A DNA stretch of 64,000 nucleotides, from the NCBI GenBank assembly GCA_027492275.1, contig JAPUFC010000077.1, forward strand, positions 96,083 through 160,082. Reading direction: 5' to 3'. Source of the DNA: Mesorhizobium sp. Its GTDB lineage: Bacteria > Pseudomonadota > Alphaproteobacteria > Rhizobiales > Rhizobiaceae. Below the pieces are notes generated by a model. It had not been told where the DNA came from, made no database searches, and worked only from the letters and a program-made list of their open reading frames with translations. Below, one piece after another: positions 42,680 to 52,647 of this stretch. Within the stretch, counting starts at the first letter, position 1. Every line of letters starts with the position of its first letter. Both the position numbers and the translations under genes were made by a program.

Positions 42680-43346
42680 CGGCCCGGCGGCCCCCGCCCT
42701 GCTCAGGCTGCTCGCCTGGCTGTCGCCGGCCTTTCCGGTCGGCGGCTTCTCCTACAGCCACGGCCTGGAGCGTGCCGTCCATGACGGGCTCGTCGGCGAC
42801 CGCGACGCGCTGGCCGAATGGATATCGACGCTTCTGGAGGCGGGCTCGGGCTGGAACGACGCTGTGCTGTTCGCCGAAAGCTGGCGCCGCGCCGCCGAGG
42901 ACAGGGTGCCCGCGGATCTCGCCGAATTGGCCGAGGCGGTCGCCGGGTCGGAAGAACGGCACCGCGAGGCTACGCTGCAGGGCTCGGCCTTCCTGGCGGC
43001 GGCGCGGGCCGGTTGGCCGCACCCGGTCCTGGCCGGCCTGCCGCATGACTGCGCCTATGCTGTCGCCGTGGGCTCGACGGCCGGCGCGCACGGCGTCCCG
43101 CTCGACGCGGCGCTCGCCGCCTTTTTGCAGGCCTTCGCGTCGAACCTCATCCAGGCTGGCATCAGGCTGTCCGTGCTCGGCCAGTCCGGCGCGGTCGGCA
43201 CGCTGGCGGCGCTGGAGCCGCTGCTCGCCCTTATCGCCGCGCGGGCGAAAAGCGCCACGCTGGACGATCTGGGCGGCGCAGCGCTCTGGTCCGACATCAT
43301 GGCGATGAAACACGAAACGCTCGAGACGAGGCTCTTTCGCTCATGA
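42672..43346 (+). CDS. ureF: Urease accessory protein UreF
   Basis: The 224-residue helical protein bridges UreD and UreG and gates GTP hydrolysis during nickel insertion. Typical blocks are [32 protein letters not shown] and the C-terminal [17 protein letters not shown]. It overlaps ureE by eight bases and shares ATGA with ureG at 43,343-43,346, which shows tight coupling. Confidence 0.95.
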   Translation: MPDGPAAPALLRLLAWLSPAFPVGGFSYSHGLERAVHDGLVGDRDALAEWISTLLEAGSGWNDAVLFAESWRRAAEDRVPADLAELAEAVAGSEERHREATLQGSAFLAAARAGWPHPVLAGLPHDCAYAVAVGSTAGAHGVPLDAALAAFLQAFASNLIQAGIRLSVLGQSGAVGTLAALEPLLALIAARAKSATLDDLGGAALWSDIMAMKHETLETRLFRS

Positions 43347-43975
43347 CATCGAGGAACGGTCCGCTGCGCGTCGGCATCGGCGGCCCCGTCGGCTCCGGCA
43401 AGACGACGCTGACGGAAAAGCTCTGCAAGGCGATGCGCGGACAATTCTCCATCGCCGTCGTCACCAACGACATTTACACCAAGGAGGACGCCATGATGCT
43501 GGCGCGCCTCCAGGCGCTGCCCGAGGAGCGCATCATGGGCGTCGAGACCGGCGGCTGTCCGCACACGGCGATCCGCGAGGACGCGTCGATCAACCTCCAG
43601 GCCATCGCCGAGCTGAACCGGAAATTCCCCGACCTCGACGTCGTCTTCATCGAATCGGGCGGCGACAACCTCGCCGCCACCTTCTCGCCCGACCTCGCCG
43701 ACCTGACGCTCTACGTCATCTCCGTGTGCCAGGGCGAGGAGATCCCGCGCAAGGGCGGTCCCGGCATCACGCGCTCGGACTTCCTCGTCATCAACAAGAG
43801 CGACCTCGCGCCTTATGTGAATGTCGACCTCGACGTCATGGACCGCGACGCGGCGCGGCAGCGCGCCTCCCGCCCTTATGCCTTCACCGACCTGTCGCGC
43901 GGCAAGGGGCTGGAGGAAGTCGCCGCCTTCATCGTCGAACGGGGCGGATTGACGCCGCGCATGGCGGCGTCCTAG
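43343..43975 (+). CDS. ureG: Urease accessory GTPase UreG
   Basis: The 210-residue SIMIBI GTPase carries nickel to the UreD-UreF-apo-urease complex. It shows the P loop [11 protein letters not shown], the metal CPH motif in [13 protein letters not shown], the [13 protein letters not shown] block and the NKSDLA guanine motif. Its start overlaps ureF. It is the last urease gene; the SorC regulator begins 132 bases later. Confidence 0.97.
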   Translation: MTSRNGPLRVGIGGPVGSGKTTLTEKLCKAMRGQFSIAVVTNDIYTKEDAMMLARLQALPEERIMGVETGGCPHTAIREDASINLQAIAELNRKFPDLDVVFIESGGDNLAATFSPDLADLTLYVISVCQGEEIPRKGGPGITRSDFLVINKSDLAPYVNVDLDVMDRDAARQRASRPYAFTDLSRGKGLEEVAAFIVERGGLTPRMAAS

Positions 43976-44038
43976 CCCTCCCCATCCGCCTGCCGATCGG
44001 CTATCCTGCCCAGGGGCAGGGACCAGGGATTTCGGGCG

Positions 44039-44064
44039 ATTGCTCAATGTTGTGGCAATTGCTC
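44039..44064 (+). promoter_or_regulatory. Operator-like element before the SorC regulator gene
   Basis: ATTGC (44,039-44,043) and GCAAT (44,055-44,059) form an inverted repeat with 11 bases between, followed by TGCTC. The same layout, matching 18 of 26 positions, occurs at 46,924-46,949 in front of the transporter operon. It is a good candidate for the binding site of the adjacent SorC-family protein, implying autoregulation. Confidence 0.5.
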
Positions 44065-44107
44065 TCGTCGCTCGCTATCATGATCGCTATTAGGACGGGT
44101 GACGGAA

Positions 44108-45064
44108 ATGTCGGCTCGACAGGATATTCTCAACCCGCGGCTGGATGACGCCGCGCGCGCCGGCTGGCTCTATTACGTCGCCGGCAACACGCAGGACCAG
44201 ATCGCCGGCAAGCTCGGCGTCTCGCGCCAGACGGCGCAGCGGCTGGTGTCGCTGGCGGTGTCGGAGGGCCTGATCAAGGTTCGCGTCGACCACCCGATCG
44301 CCAATTGCCTCGACCTTGCCGCCCGCCTCAAGTCGCGCTTCGCGCTCGATCTGGTGGAGGTCGTGCAGAGCGATCCGTCGTCCTCGTCCACCACGCTCGG
44401 CGTGGCGCAGGCGGCGGCCGCCGAGATCGAGCGCCGGCTGCGCTCAGCCGAGCCGCTGGTCATGGCCATCGGCACCGGGCGCACGCTGAAGGCCGCGATA
44501 GAGCAGCTTCCGCCGATGGACTGCGCCCACCACAAGGTCGTTTCGCTCACCGGCAACATCTCGCCGGACGGCTCCGCCGCCTTCTACAACGTCATCTTCA
44601 CCATGGCCGACCGCATCAAGGCGCGCAGCTTCCCGATGCCCCTGCCGGTCATCGCCTCGTCGCCGGGCGAGCGCGAGATGCTGCTTGGCCAGCCCATGAT
44701 CCGCACCACGCTGGCGCTCGCCGCCGACGCCAACGTCACCTTCGTCGGCATCGGCGATCTCGGCGCCGACGCGCCGCTCTACCAGGACGGCTTCATCACC
44801 GAGGCGGAGCTCAAGGCGCTGCAGAAGGCCGGCGCGGTGGGCGAGATCGTCGGCTGGGTCTTCGATCGCGACGGCCGCCTGATCGAGGGCATCACCAACG
44901 ACCGCGTGGCATCGGCCCCGATCCCGTCGCGGGAAAAGTCTCTGGTCGTGGCGCTGGCGATGGGCGAGAAGAAGCTGCCCGGCATGCTGGCGGCGGTCAA
45001 CAGGCGGCTGGTCAACGGGCTGATCACCGACGAGAAATCGGCCGCTGCGCTGCTCGACCAGTGA
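44108..45064 (+). CDS. SorC/DeoR-type sugar-binding transcriptional regulator
   Basis: The 318-residue regulator has an N-terminal helix-turn-helix (YVAGNTQDQIAGKLGVSRQTAQRLVSLA) and a large SorC sugar-phosphate-binding domain with IGTGRTLKAAIEQL and VVSLTGNISPDGSAAFYN. In R. sphaeroides the related SmoC controls the sorbitol/mannitol smo operon. The same function fits here, since an smoEFGK-like operon begins 1.9 kb downstream across one opposite-strand gene. GTG at 44,099 is an alternative start. The effector is probably a phosphorylated polyol or ketose. Confidence 0.88.
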   Translation: MSARQDILNPRLDDAARAGWLYYVAGNTQDQIAGKLGVSRQTAQRLVSLAVSEGLIKVRVDHPIANCLDLAARLKSRFALDLVEVVQSDPSSSSTTLGVAQAAAAEIERRLRSAEPLVMAIGTGRTLKAAIEQLPPMDCAHHKVVSLTGNISPDGSAAFYNVIFTMADRIKARSFPMPLPVIASSPGEREMLLGQPMIRTTLALAADANVTFVGIGDLGADAPLYQDGFITEAELKALQKAGAVGEIVGWVFDRDGRLIEGITNDRVASAPIPSREKSLVVALAMGEKKLPGMLAAVNRRLVNGLITDEKSAAALLDQ

Positions 45065-45073
45065 CAGCCGGGC

Positions 45074-46783
45074 TCAGGCGGGGAGAGCCGTCTCGCCGGT
45101 CTCCAGAGACAGCGACGCGCCCTGCGGCATGACACGTACGGCAAGCGCGCGCGCGCTGCCGCGGATGTCGATCTCGCGCGTCTCGAACCGGTCGAGGTCG
45201 ATGCCGGACAGCGTGGCGACCGTCTCCGACACGACGACCGCCGCGTCGAGATCCTTGGCCGCCGTCTCCAGCCGGCTGGCGATGTTGACCGTGTCGCCGA
45301 TGGCCGTGACGTGCATGACCGACCCGTAGCCCATCGAGCCGACGATGGCCGGCCCCGCATGAATGCCGATCGCCACGCGCAGCGGAATGGGAATCTCGCC
45401 GGCGATGTCGCGCTCCAGGTCCCGCAGCTCGTCCAGGATCAGCGCCGCCGCGCGCAGCGATTGCCGGCAGGCCTCTTCCTTGCCGGCGTCGATCCCGAAC
45501 AGGGCCATGGCGCCGTCGCCGATGAACTTGTCCATCTGGCCGCCGGCCCGTTCGACCGCCTTGCCGACGAGGGCGAAATAGCGGTTGAGCAGGAACACCG
45601 TGTCGTAGGGCAGGCGGCTGTCCGAGATGGCGGTGAAGCCGCGTATGTCGCAGAACAGAACGGCGATCTCGCGCTCGCGCCCGGCGGCGACCTGCACCTC
45701 GCCGGCCATGCCCGCCGACAGGATGGGCACGACCGTGATGGGCCGTTCCGGCCTGAGCTGGCAGGCGAGGCGCACGTCGGCCGGGGCGTGGATGCGCTTC
45801 AGCGTCGCGCGCTCGATCTGGTCGGGCGGCGGGGCTTCGTCCAGCCCGGTCAGAACCTGCACCCGGCAGGTCGAGCAGCGGCCTTTGCCGCCGCAGACGG
45901 CATAATGCGGGATGCCGCCGAGGCGGCTGGCCTCCAGCACGCTGTGGCCGCGCGGAACGCGCACGCTCCTGCCGTCGCCGTAGCGGATTTCGACCTGGTC
46001 GCGCCACGCGAAGCGCTGGCGCACGAAGCGCGCCGCCAGCACGGCGGCGACGGCGATCATGAAGGCCCAGACCACCGCATAGGTGAGCCGGTCCTTCCAG
46101 AAGATGCCCTTGAAGATCAGCGCGCGGTCCATCCCGGGCGGGAACAGCGCCGCGCCGGCCTGCTCCGTCTCGCGCCCGGCGCTGGCCAGCGCCAGCAGTG
46201 ACAGCACGGGAACCAGCAGCGCCGCCGACAGCAGCAGCGGCATCCAGCGCGGATACCAGTCGCGGTAGCGCAGCCAGAAATGCAGGCCGATGCAGCCATG
46301 CGTCCACACCACGACGAGCGCGATCGCCTGCTTGATGCCAACCTCGGGCGTTTCCACCCACAGCGCCTGCGCGACGAAGGCGTAGGTGATCTGCATGCCC
46401 GTCACCATGCTCAAGCCCCGCGTGCCCATGACGTGCTCGGCGATCAGCAGCGGAAAGCTGAGCCCTAGCCCGAGCTGGAACCATTCCCGCGCCGGCATCT
46501 TCAAGGTGCGGCGGCGATAGAGCGCGCGCAGCGAGAGGGCGGCATGGGCGAGAAGCGAGCCGTAAAGGGCGAGCAGGCCGACGGGGTTGTGCCAGGGCGC
46601 CATGAAGAATGGCTTGGCCCGCTCGGCCGTCTCCAGCGATATGAGCGCCAGACACAGATTGCTGAGATGCATGACCACAAAGGTCATCAGCACCAGCCCC
46701 GAATACAGCTTGAGCCGCGACAGCGTCGCCTCGAGCTCGATCTCTCTGCGCTGGTGCGCGTTGGCGGCTTGCTGGACGCTCAT
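45074..46783 (-). CDS. cyaC: Membrane adenylate cyclase with heme-type anchor and [2Fe-2S] ferredoxin domain (CyaC-like)
   Basis: The 569-residue protein has three parts. Residues 20-255 hold about six transmembrane helices with histidines at suitable depths (H39, H80, H117, H162), like succinate dehydrogenase cytochrome b. Residues 263-345 are a plant-type ferredoxin with cysteines 297, 303, 306 and 341. Residues 370-555 are a class III cyclase with metal aspartates D379 (FCDIRGF) and D423 (IGDGAMALFG). Sinorhizobium meliloti CyaC is a quinone-responsive diheme cyclase of similar build, so redox control of cAMP is likely. It lies between the SorC gene and the transporter operon, on the other strand. 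Heme ligands are inferred. Confidence 0.88.
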   Translation of the reverse strand: MSVQQAANAHQRREIELEATLSRLKLYSGLVLMTFVVMHLSNLCLALISLETAERAKPFFMAPWHNPVGLLALYGSLLAHAALSLRALYRRRTLKMPAREWFQLGLGLSFPLLIAEHVMGTRGLSMVTGMQITYAFVAQALWVETPEVGIKQAIALVVVWTHGCIGLHFWLRYRDWYPRWMPLLLSAALLVPVLSLLALASAGRETEQAGAALFPPGMDRALIFKGIFWKDRLTYAVVWAFMIAVAAVLAARFVRQRFAWRDQVEIRYGDGRSVRVPRGHSVLEASRLGGIPHYAVCGGKGRCSTCRVQVLTGLDEAPPPDQIERATLKRIHAPADVRLACQLRPERPITVVPILSAGMAGEVQVAAGREREIAVLFCDIRGFTAISDSRLPYDTVFLLNRYFALVGKAVERAGGQMDKFIGDGAMALFGIDAGKEEACRQSLRAAALILDELRDLERDIAGEIPIPLRVAIGIHAGPAIVGSMGYGSVMHVTAIGDTVNIASRLETAAKDLDAAVVVSETVATLSGIDLDRFETREIDIRGSARALAVRVMPQGASLSLETGETALPA

Positions 46784-46897
46784 TCCGACGAATCCGATGA
46801 CGCGACAAGGTGGCAGGCTTGGGGCGCGTCTTCAATGGCGGGCGACCGCCGCCCGGCGATCCCGCGCCGATGGATGCAGTGCAGCAACGATCCCGGC

Positions 46898-46925
46898 TTG
46901 ACAGAATGTCGCAGGATCGAATAAT
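46898..46925 (+). promoter_or_regulatory. Candidate sigma-70 promoter of the polyol transport operon
   Basis: A perfect TTGACA (46,898-46,903) stands 16 bases from AATAAT (46,920-46,925), which matches the consensus -10 at five of six positions. The operator-like element starts inside the -10 box. The predicted start site is about 45 bases before the binding-protein ATG. Confidence 0.62.
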
Positions 46926-46949
46926 TGCCCATACTCGAAGCAAATGCTC
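46924..46949 (+). promoter_or_regulatory. Operator-like element overlapping the transport-operon promoter
   Basis: ATTGC (46,924-46,928), 11 bases, then GCAAA (46,940-46,944) and TGCTC. It repeats the layout found before the SorC gene. Its position from the -10 box to beyond the start site fits repression by the SorC protein until inducer binds. Confidence 0.5.
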
Positions 46950-46975
46950 ATCGTTGTTCTTGGGAGGAATACCGT

Positions 46976-48286
46976 ATGAAACTTCGCGCCCTGATACTGG
47001 GACTGTGCTCGGCGAGCGCGCTCGCCTTCTCCGCGCATGCGCAGTCCATCACCATCGCCACCGTGAACAATGGCGACATGATCCGCATGCAGAAGCTGAC
47101 GGAGGACTTCACCAAGAAGAATCCGGGCATCCAGCTCAACTGGGTCACGCTGGAGGAGAACGTGCTGCGCGAGCGCGTCACCACCGACATCGCCACCAAG
47201 GGCGGCCAGTACGACGTGGTCACCATCGGCAACTACGAGGTGCCGATCTGGGCCAAGCAGAACTGGCTGCTCGAATTGAGCGGGCTCGGCGCGGACTACG
47301 ATGTCAACGACCTGCTGCCGGCCATCCGCGGCGGCCTGTCGGTCGACGGCAAGCTCTATGCCTCTCCCTTCTACGGCGAGTCGGCGATGATCATGTACCG
47401 CACCGACCTGTTCGAGAAGGCGGGGCTCAAGATGCCCGCCTCGCCGACCTGGGAGTTCATCCTCGACGCCGCCCGCAAGACCACCGACCGCGCCGCCGGC
47501 GTCAGCGGCATCTGCCTGCGCGGCAAGGCCGGCTGGGGCGAGAACATGGCCTTCCTGACCGCCATGGCCAATTCCTACGGCGGGCGCTGGTTCGACGAGA
47601 ACTGGAAGCCGCAGTTCGACCAGCCGGAATGGAAGGCCGCGCTGGGCGACTACGTCAAGGTCATGAAGGACGCCGGCCCGGAGGGCGCCTCCTCCAACGG
47701 CTTCAACGAGAACCTGACGCTCTTCCAGCAGGGCAAGTGCGGCATGTGGATCGATGCCACCGTCGCCGCCTCCTTCGTGTCCAACCCCAAGGATTCGACC
47801 GTCGCCGACAAGGTCGGCTACGCCATCTTCCCGGACACCGGCAACGGCAACCACGGCAACTGGCTGTGGTCGTGGAACCTCGCCGTGCCGGCCAGCAGCC
47901 AGAAGGCGGAGGCCGCGCAGAAGTTCATCTCCTGGGCGACGGACAAGGCCTACACGGAACTGGTCGCCTCGAAGGAGGGCTGGGCCAACGTGCCTCCCGG
48001 CACCCGCACCTCGCTCTACAAGAACGAGGAGTACAAGAAGGCGGCGGCCTTCGCCGAGCCGACGCTGGCGGCCATGGACGCGGCCGACATCACCAAGCCG
48101 AGCGTGAAGCCGGTGCCCTACACCGGCGGCCAGTTCGTGGCCATTCCCGAGTTCCAAGGGCTGGGCACGACGGTCGGCCAGCTCTTCTCGGCCGCGCTGG
48201 CCGGGCAGTCCAGCGTCGACGACGCGCTGGCGCAGGCACAGACCGCCGCCACGCGTGAGATGACGCGCGCCCGCTACATCAAGTAG
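46976..48286 (+). CDS. smoE: ABC polyol/sugar transporter substrate-binding protein (SmoE-like)
   Basis: The 436-residue periplasmic protein has a signal peptide (ALILGLCSASALAFSAHA, cleavage before QS) and the fold of family 1 extracellular solute-binding proteins: TEDFTKKNPGI early, YASPFYGESAMIMYRTDLFEKAG and GMWIDATVAASF. It resembles SmoE, the sorbitol/mannitol-binding protein of R. sphaeroides. GGGAGGA precedes the ATG at 46,976. It is the first gene of the operon; two hairpins follow before smoF, as often seen where binding protein is made in excess. Ligand identity, hexitol or pentitol, is not determined. Confidence 0.9.
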   Translation: MKLRALILGLCSASALAFSAHAQSITIATVNNGDMIRMQKLTEDFTKKNPGIQLNWVTLEENVLRERVTTDIATKGGQYDVVTIGNYEVPIWAKQNWLLELSGLGADYDVNDLLPAIRGGLSVDGKLYASPFYGESAMIMYRTDLFEKAGLKMPASPTWEFILDAARKTTDRAAGVSGICLRGKAGWGENMAFLTAMANSYGGRWFDENWKPQFDQPEWKAALGDYVKVMKDAGPEGASSNGFNENLTLFQQGKCGMWIDATVAASFVSNPKDSTVADKVGYAIFPDTGNGNHGNWLWSWNLAVPASSQKAEAAQKFISWATDKAYTELVASKEGWANVPPGTRTSLYKNEEYKKAAAFAEPTLAAMDAADITKPSVKPVPYTGGQFVAIPEFQGLGTTVGQLFSAALAGQSSVDDALAQAQTAATREMTRARYIK

Positions 48287-48305
48287 CGTCCGCCGACCTG
48301 GAATC

Positions 48306-48359
48306 AGGCAGGGAGTCTCCTCCTCCCTGCCTCGGCCGCCCGACCAGTCCGGGCGGCCG
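48306..48359 (+). terminator. Two tandem hairpins between the binding-protein and permease genes
   Basis: Stem one pairs AGGCAGGGA (48,306) with TCCCTGCCT (ending 48,332). Stem two pairs CGGCCGCCCG (48,333) with CGGGCGGCCG (ending 48,359), seven-base loop. They abut directly. A short pyrimidine stretch follows. Such structures after binding-protein genes act as partial terminators or protect the upstream mRNA. Confidence 0.6.
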
Positions 48360-48404
48360 CCTTTCCGGCTCTCCCCGCAGCGTCTTGAGACGAGGGCGTC
48401 CCCG

Positions 48405-49277
48405 ATGGCTACCCGACAGACCCGCACGCTGGCGCGCTTCATGATGGCGCCCTCGGTCCTCCTCCTCCTGGTCTGGATGATCGTGCCGCTGGCGATGACG
48501 CTGTGGTTCTCGTTCCAGAACTACAATCTGCTCAACCCGGCCAATGTCAGCTTCGACGGGCTGTTCAACTACCGCTTCTTCTACACCGACCCGGCCTTCT
48601 TCCAGTCGATCTGGAACACGCTGCTGATCGTGGTCGGCGTGCTCGCCATCACGGTCATCGGCGGCATCGCGCTGGCGCTGCTGCTCGACCAGCCCATGTT
48701 CGGGCAGGGCATTGTCCGCATCCTGGTGATCTCGCCCTTCTTCGTCATGCCGCCCGTGGCGGCGCTGGTGTGGAAGAACATGATCATGCACCCGGGCTAC
48801 GGCGTCTTTGCCGACATCGCCAAATTCTTCGGCCGCACCCCGATCGACTGGTTCGCGCAGTTTCCGCTTCTGTCCATCATCATCATCGTCGCCTGGCAGT
48901 GGCTGCCCTTCGCGACGCTGATCCTGCTCACCTCGCTGCAATCGCTGGACGGCGAGCAGAAGGAGGCGGCCGAGATGGACGGAGCGGGCTTCGCCAGCCG
49001 CTTCATCTATCTCGTCCTGCCGCACATGGCCCGCGCCATCACGGTGGTCATCCTCATCCAGACCATCTTCCTGCTCGGCGTGTACGCGGAAATCCTCGTC
49101 ACCACCAATGGCGGGCCGGGCTACGCCTCCACCAACCTGCCCTTCCTCATCTATCGCACCGCGCTGCTCGGCTACGATGTGGGCGGGGCCTCCGCCGGCG
49201 GCGTCATCGCCGTCATCCTCGCCAACATCGTCGCCTTCTTCCTGATGCGGGCGGTCGGCAAGAACCTCGACCGGTAG
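48405..49277 (+). CDS. smoF: ABC polyol transporter permease (SmoF-like)
   Basis: The 290-residue inner-membrane permease has six transmembrane segments and the MalF-type EAA loop (EAAEMDGA, followed by F and the LPHMARA stretch) that docks on the ATPase. The [14 protein letters not shown] segment between helices is typical of MalF/UgpA-type permeases. It starts 118 bases after smoE, beyond two hairpins, and smoG starts nine bases after it. Confidence 0.93.
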   Translation: MATRQTRTLARFMMAPSVLLLLVWMIVPLAMTLWFSFQNYNLLNPANVSFDGLFNYRFFYTDPAFFQSIWNTLLIVVGVLAITVIGGIALALLLDQPMFGQGIVRILVISPFFVMPPVAALVWKNMIMHPGYGVFADIAKFFGRTPIDWFAQFPLLSIIIIVAWQWLPFATLILLTSLQSLDGEQKEAAEMDGAGFASRFIYLVLPHMARAITVVILIQTIFLLGVYAEILVTTNGGPGYASTNLPFLIYRTALLGYDVGGASAGGVIAVILANIVAFFLMRAVGKNLDR

Positions 49278-49286
49278 GAGCGAACC

Positions 49287-50111
49287 ATGGCGCGCGCAGT
49301 CACCACGCAACGCAAGGCGATCACCACGGTCTTCGCCTGGGCCGTCGCCTTCCTGATCTTCTTCCCGATCCTCTACGCCATCATCACCAGCTTCAAGACG
49401 GAGGCGGAGGCGATCGCGGGCTTCAGCCTGATCCCCTCGGGCACGCTGGAAAGCTACAAGGCGGTCGAGGCGCAGAACAGCTATTTCAAGTTCTTCGTCA
49501 ACTCGGTGATCATCTCGGTCGGCTCGACCATCCTGGCCTTGCTGGTGGCCGTTCCCGCTGCCTGGTCGATGGCGTTTTCGCCGACCCGGCGCACCAAGGA
49601 CATCCTGATGTGGATGCTGTCGACCAAGATGATGCCGGCGGTCGCCGTGCTCGTTCCGATGTATCTCATCTTCCGCGACTGGAACCTGCTCGACACGCGC
49701 CTCGGCCTCACCGTCATGCTGATGCTGATCAACCTGCCGATCGTGGTGTGGATGCTCTACACCTACTTCCGCGAGATACCGGGCGAGATCCTGGAGGCGG
49801 CGCGCATGGACGGCGCCTCCCTCTTCAACGAGATCGTCTACGTGCTGACGCCGATCGCCGTGCCCGGCATCGCCTCCACCATGCTGCTCAACATCATCCT
49901 GGCCTGGAACGAGGCGTTCTGGACGATCCGGTTGACGACGACCAACGCCGCGCCGCTGACCGCTTTCATCGCCTCCTTCTCCAGCCCGCAGGGCCTGTTC
50001 TGGGCGAAGCTGTCGGCGGCCTCGACGCTGGCCATCGCGCCGATCCTGATCATGGGCTGGTTCTCGCAGCGGCAACTTGTACGCGGCCTGACGTTCGGCG
50101 CGGTGAAATAG
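49287..50111 (+). CDS. smoG: ABC polyol transporter permease (SmoG-like)
   Basis: The 274-residue second permease is of the MalG type: six transmembrane segments, the N-terminal [17 protein letters not shown] block and an EAA loop reading EAARMDGAS. It pairs with SmoF to form the channel. The gene lies between smoF (nine-base gap) and smoK (17-base gap), with GGAG before its start. Confidence 0.93.
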   Translation: MARAVTTQRKAITTVFAWAVAFLIFFPILYAIITSFKTEAEAIAGFSLIPSGTLESYKAVEAQNSYFKFFVNSVIISVGSTILALLVAVPAAWSMAFSPTRRTKDILMWMLSTKMMPAVAVLVPMYLIFRDWNLLDTRLGLTVMLMLINLPIVVWMLYTYFREIPGEILEAARMDGASLFNEIVYVLTPIAVPGIASTMLLNIILAWNEAFWTIRLTTTNAAPLTAFIASFSSPQGLFWAKLSAASTLAIAPILIMGWFSQRQLVRGLTFGAVK

Positions 50112-50128
50112 GCGACGGGGGACAAAAC

Positions 50129-51133
<1,005 letters not shown>

Positions 51134-51150
51134 ACGGGGAAGGCGCGGCC

Positions 51151-52626
51151 ATGACCATCAAGCTCTCCCGCGCGTCGCTGGACAGGCTTCCCGCCGGCGT
51201 GGCGCGCCCGAAATACGATCCCAAGTCGATAAAGGCCGGAATCCTGCATTTCGGCGTCGGCAATTTCCATCGCGCGCATCAGACCGTCTATCTGGACGAT
51301 CTCTTCAATGGCGGGACGGACCACGACTGGGGGCTGGTGGGGGCGGGGGTCTTCGCCGGCGAGAAGGTCGGACGCGAGAAGCTGAAGGGGCAGGACTGGT
51401 TGACCACCGTGGTCGAGCAGGATGCCGGCCACATGCAGGCGCGGGTGACGGCCGCGATGACGGATTTCATCGAGCCCGGCGATGCCGCCGCCATCATAGC
51501 CAAGCTGGCCGATCCGGCGATCCGCATCGTCTCGCTGACCATCACCGAGGGCGGCTACTTCATCGACCCGGCATCGGGAAAATTCGACCCGGAGAATCCG
51601 GCGATCGCTGCCGATGCCCGCAGCATCGACAGCCCGTCGACGGTGTTCGGCCTGATCGTCGCCGGCCTGAAAGCCCGCCGCGCCGCCGGCGAAAAGCCGT
51701 TCACGGTGATGTCCTGCGACAACATCCCCCACAACGGCCATGTGGCCGCCGATGCCGTGATCGGGCTGGCGCGGCTGTCGCACAAGGGCCTTGCCGACTG
51801 GATCGCCGACAGCGTCGCCTTCCCGAACGGCATGGTGGACCGCATCACGCCGGCCACCACGGACCGCGAGCGCGCCATCCTGGTCGACCAGTTCGGCGTC
51901 GAGGACGCATGGCCGGTCTTCTGCGAGCCTTTCCGGCAATGGGTGCTGGAGGACCGCTTCACCGCCGACCGCCCGGCGTTGGAGATGGTCGGCGTGCAGT
52001 TCGTCAAGGACGTGTCGCCCTTCGAACTGATGAAGATCCGCATCCTCAACGGCGGCCACGCGACTATCGCCTATCCGGCCGGGCTGATGGACATCCATTT
52101 CGTCCATGAGGCGATGGAGGACCCGCTGGTGCGCGGCTTCCTGCGCAAGCTCGAGCAGGAGGAGATCATCCCGACCGTGCCGCCGGTCCCCGACACCGAT
52201 CTCCAGGATTATTACGGGCTGATCGAGAGGCGTTTCTCCAATCCGAAGATCGGCGACACGATTCGTCGGCTCTGCCTCGACGGCTCCAACAGACAGCCGA
52301 AATTCATCATTCCCACCATCGCCGACCGCCTGAAGGCCGGAAAGAGCGCCGACGGGCTGGCGCTGGAATCGGCGCTGTGGTGCCGCTATTGCGCCGGCAC
52401 GACGGATTCCGGCGCGGTGATCGAGCCCAACGACCCGAACTGGGACCGCATGCAGACGACCGCTCGTGCGGCCAAAAGCGATCCGCAGGCCTGGCTCGCC
52501 ATGGCCGACATTTACGGCGACGTCGGCAGGTCGGGGCCCTTCGCGGCGTCCTTCGGCCGGCATCTCGCGTCCTTGTGGCGCGACGGCGCGGCGGAGACGC
52601 TGAAGCGGTATCTTTCCGCGTCCTAG
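51151..52626 (+). CDS. mtlK: Mannitol-type long-chain polyol dehydrogenase
   Basis: The 491-residue enzyme belongs to the polyol-specific long-chain dehydrogenases, which oxidise mannitol, sorbitol or arabitol with NAD. It shows the FGVGNFHRAHQ dinucleotide block, SCDNIPHNG, and the catalytic region KIRILNGGHATIAYPAG with the KxxxxNxxH lysine and histidine. ATG 51,151 has GGGGAAGG upstream; ATG 51,130, overlapping the smoK stop, is also possible. The product ketose (fructose or xylulose) would be passed to the downstream kinase. Confidence 0.92.
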   Translation: MTIKLSRASLDRLPAGVARPKYDPKSIKAGILHFGVGNFHRAHQTVYLDDLFNGGTDHDWGLVGAGVFAGEKVGREKLKGQDWLTTVVEQDAGHMQARVTAAMTDFIEPGDAAAIIAKLADPAIRIVSLTITEGGYFIDPASGKFDPENPAIAADARSIDSPSTVFGLIVAGLKARRAAGEKPFTVMSCDNIPHNGHVAADAVIGLARLSHKGLADWIADSVAFPNGMVDRITPATTDRERAILVDQFGVEDAWPVFCEPFRQWVLEDRFTADRPALEMVGVQFVKDVSPFELMKIRILNGGHATIAYPAGLMDIHFVHEAMEDPLVRGFLRKLEQEEIIPTVPPVPDTDLQDYYGLIERRFSNPKIGDTIRRLCLDGSNRQPKFIIPTIADRLKAGKSADGLALESALWCRYCAGTTDSGAVIEPNDPNWDRMQTTARAAKSDPQAWLAMADIYGDVGRSGPFAASFGRHLASLWRDGAAETLKRYLSAS

Positions 52627-52647
52627 GGCGCTATCGGTGGCCGCGAC

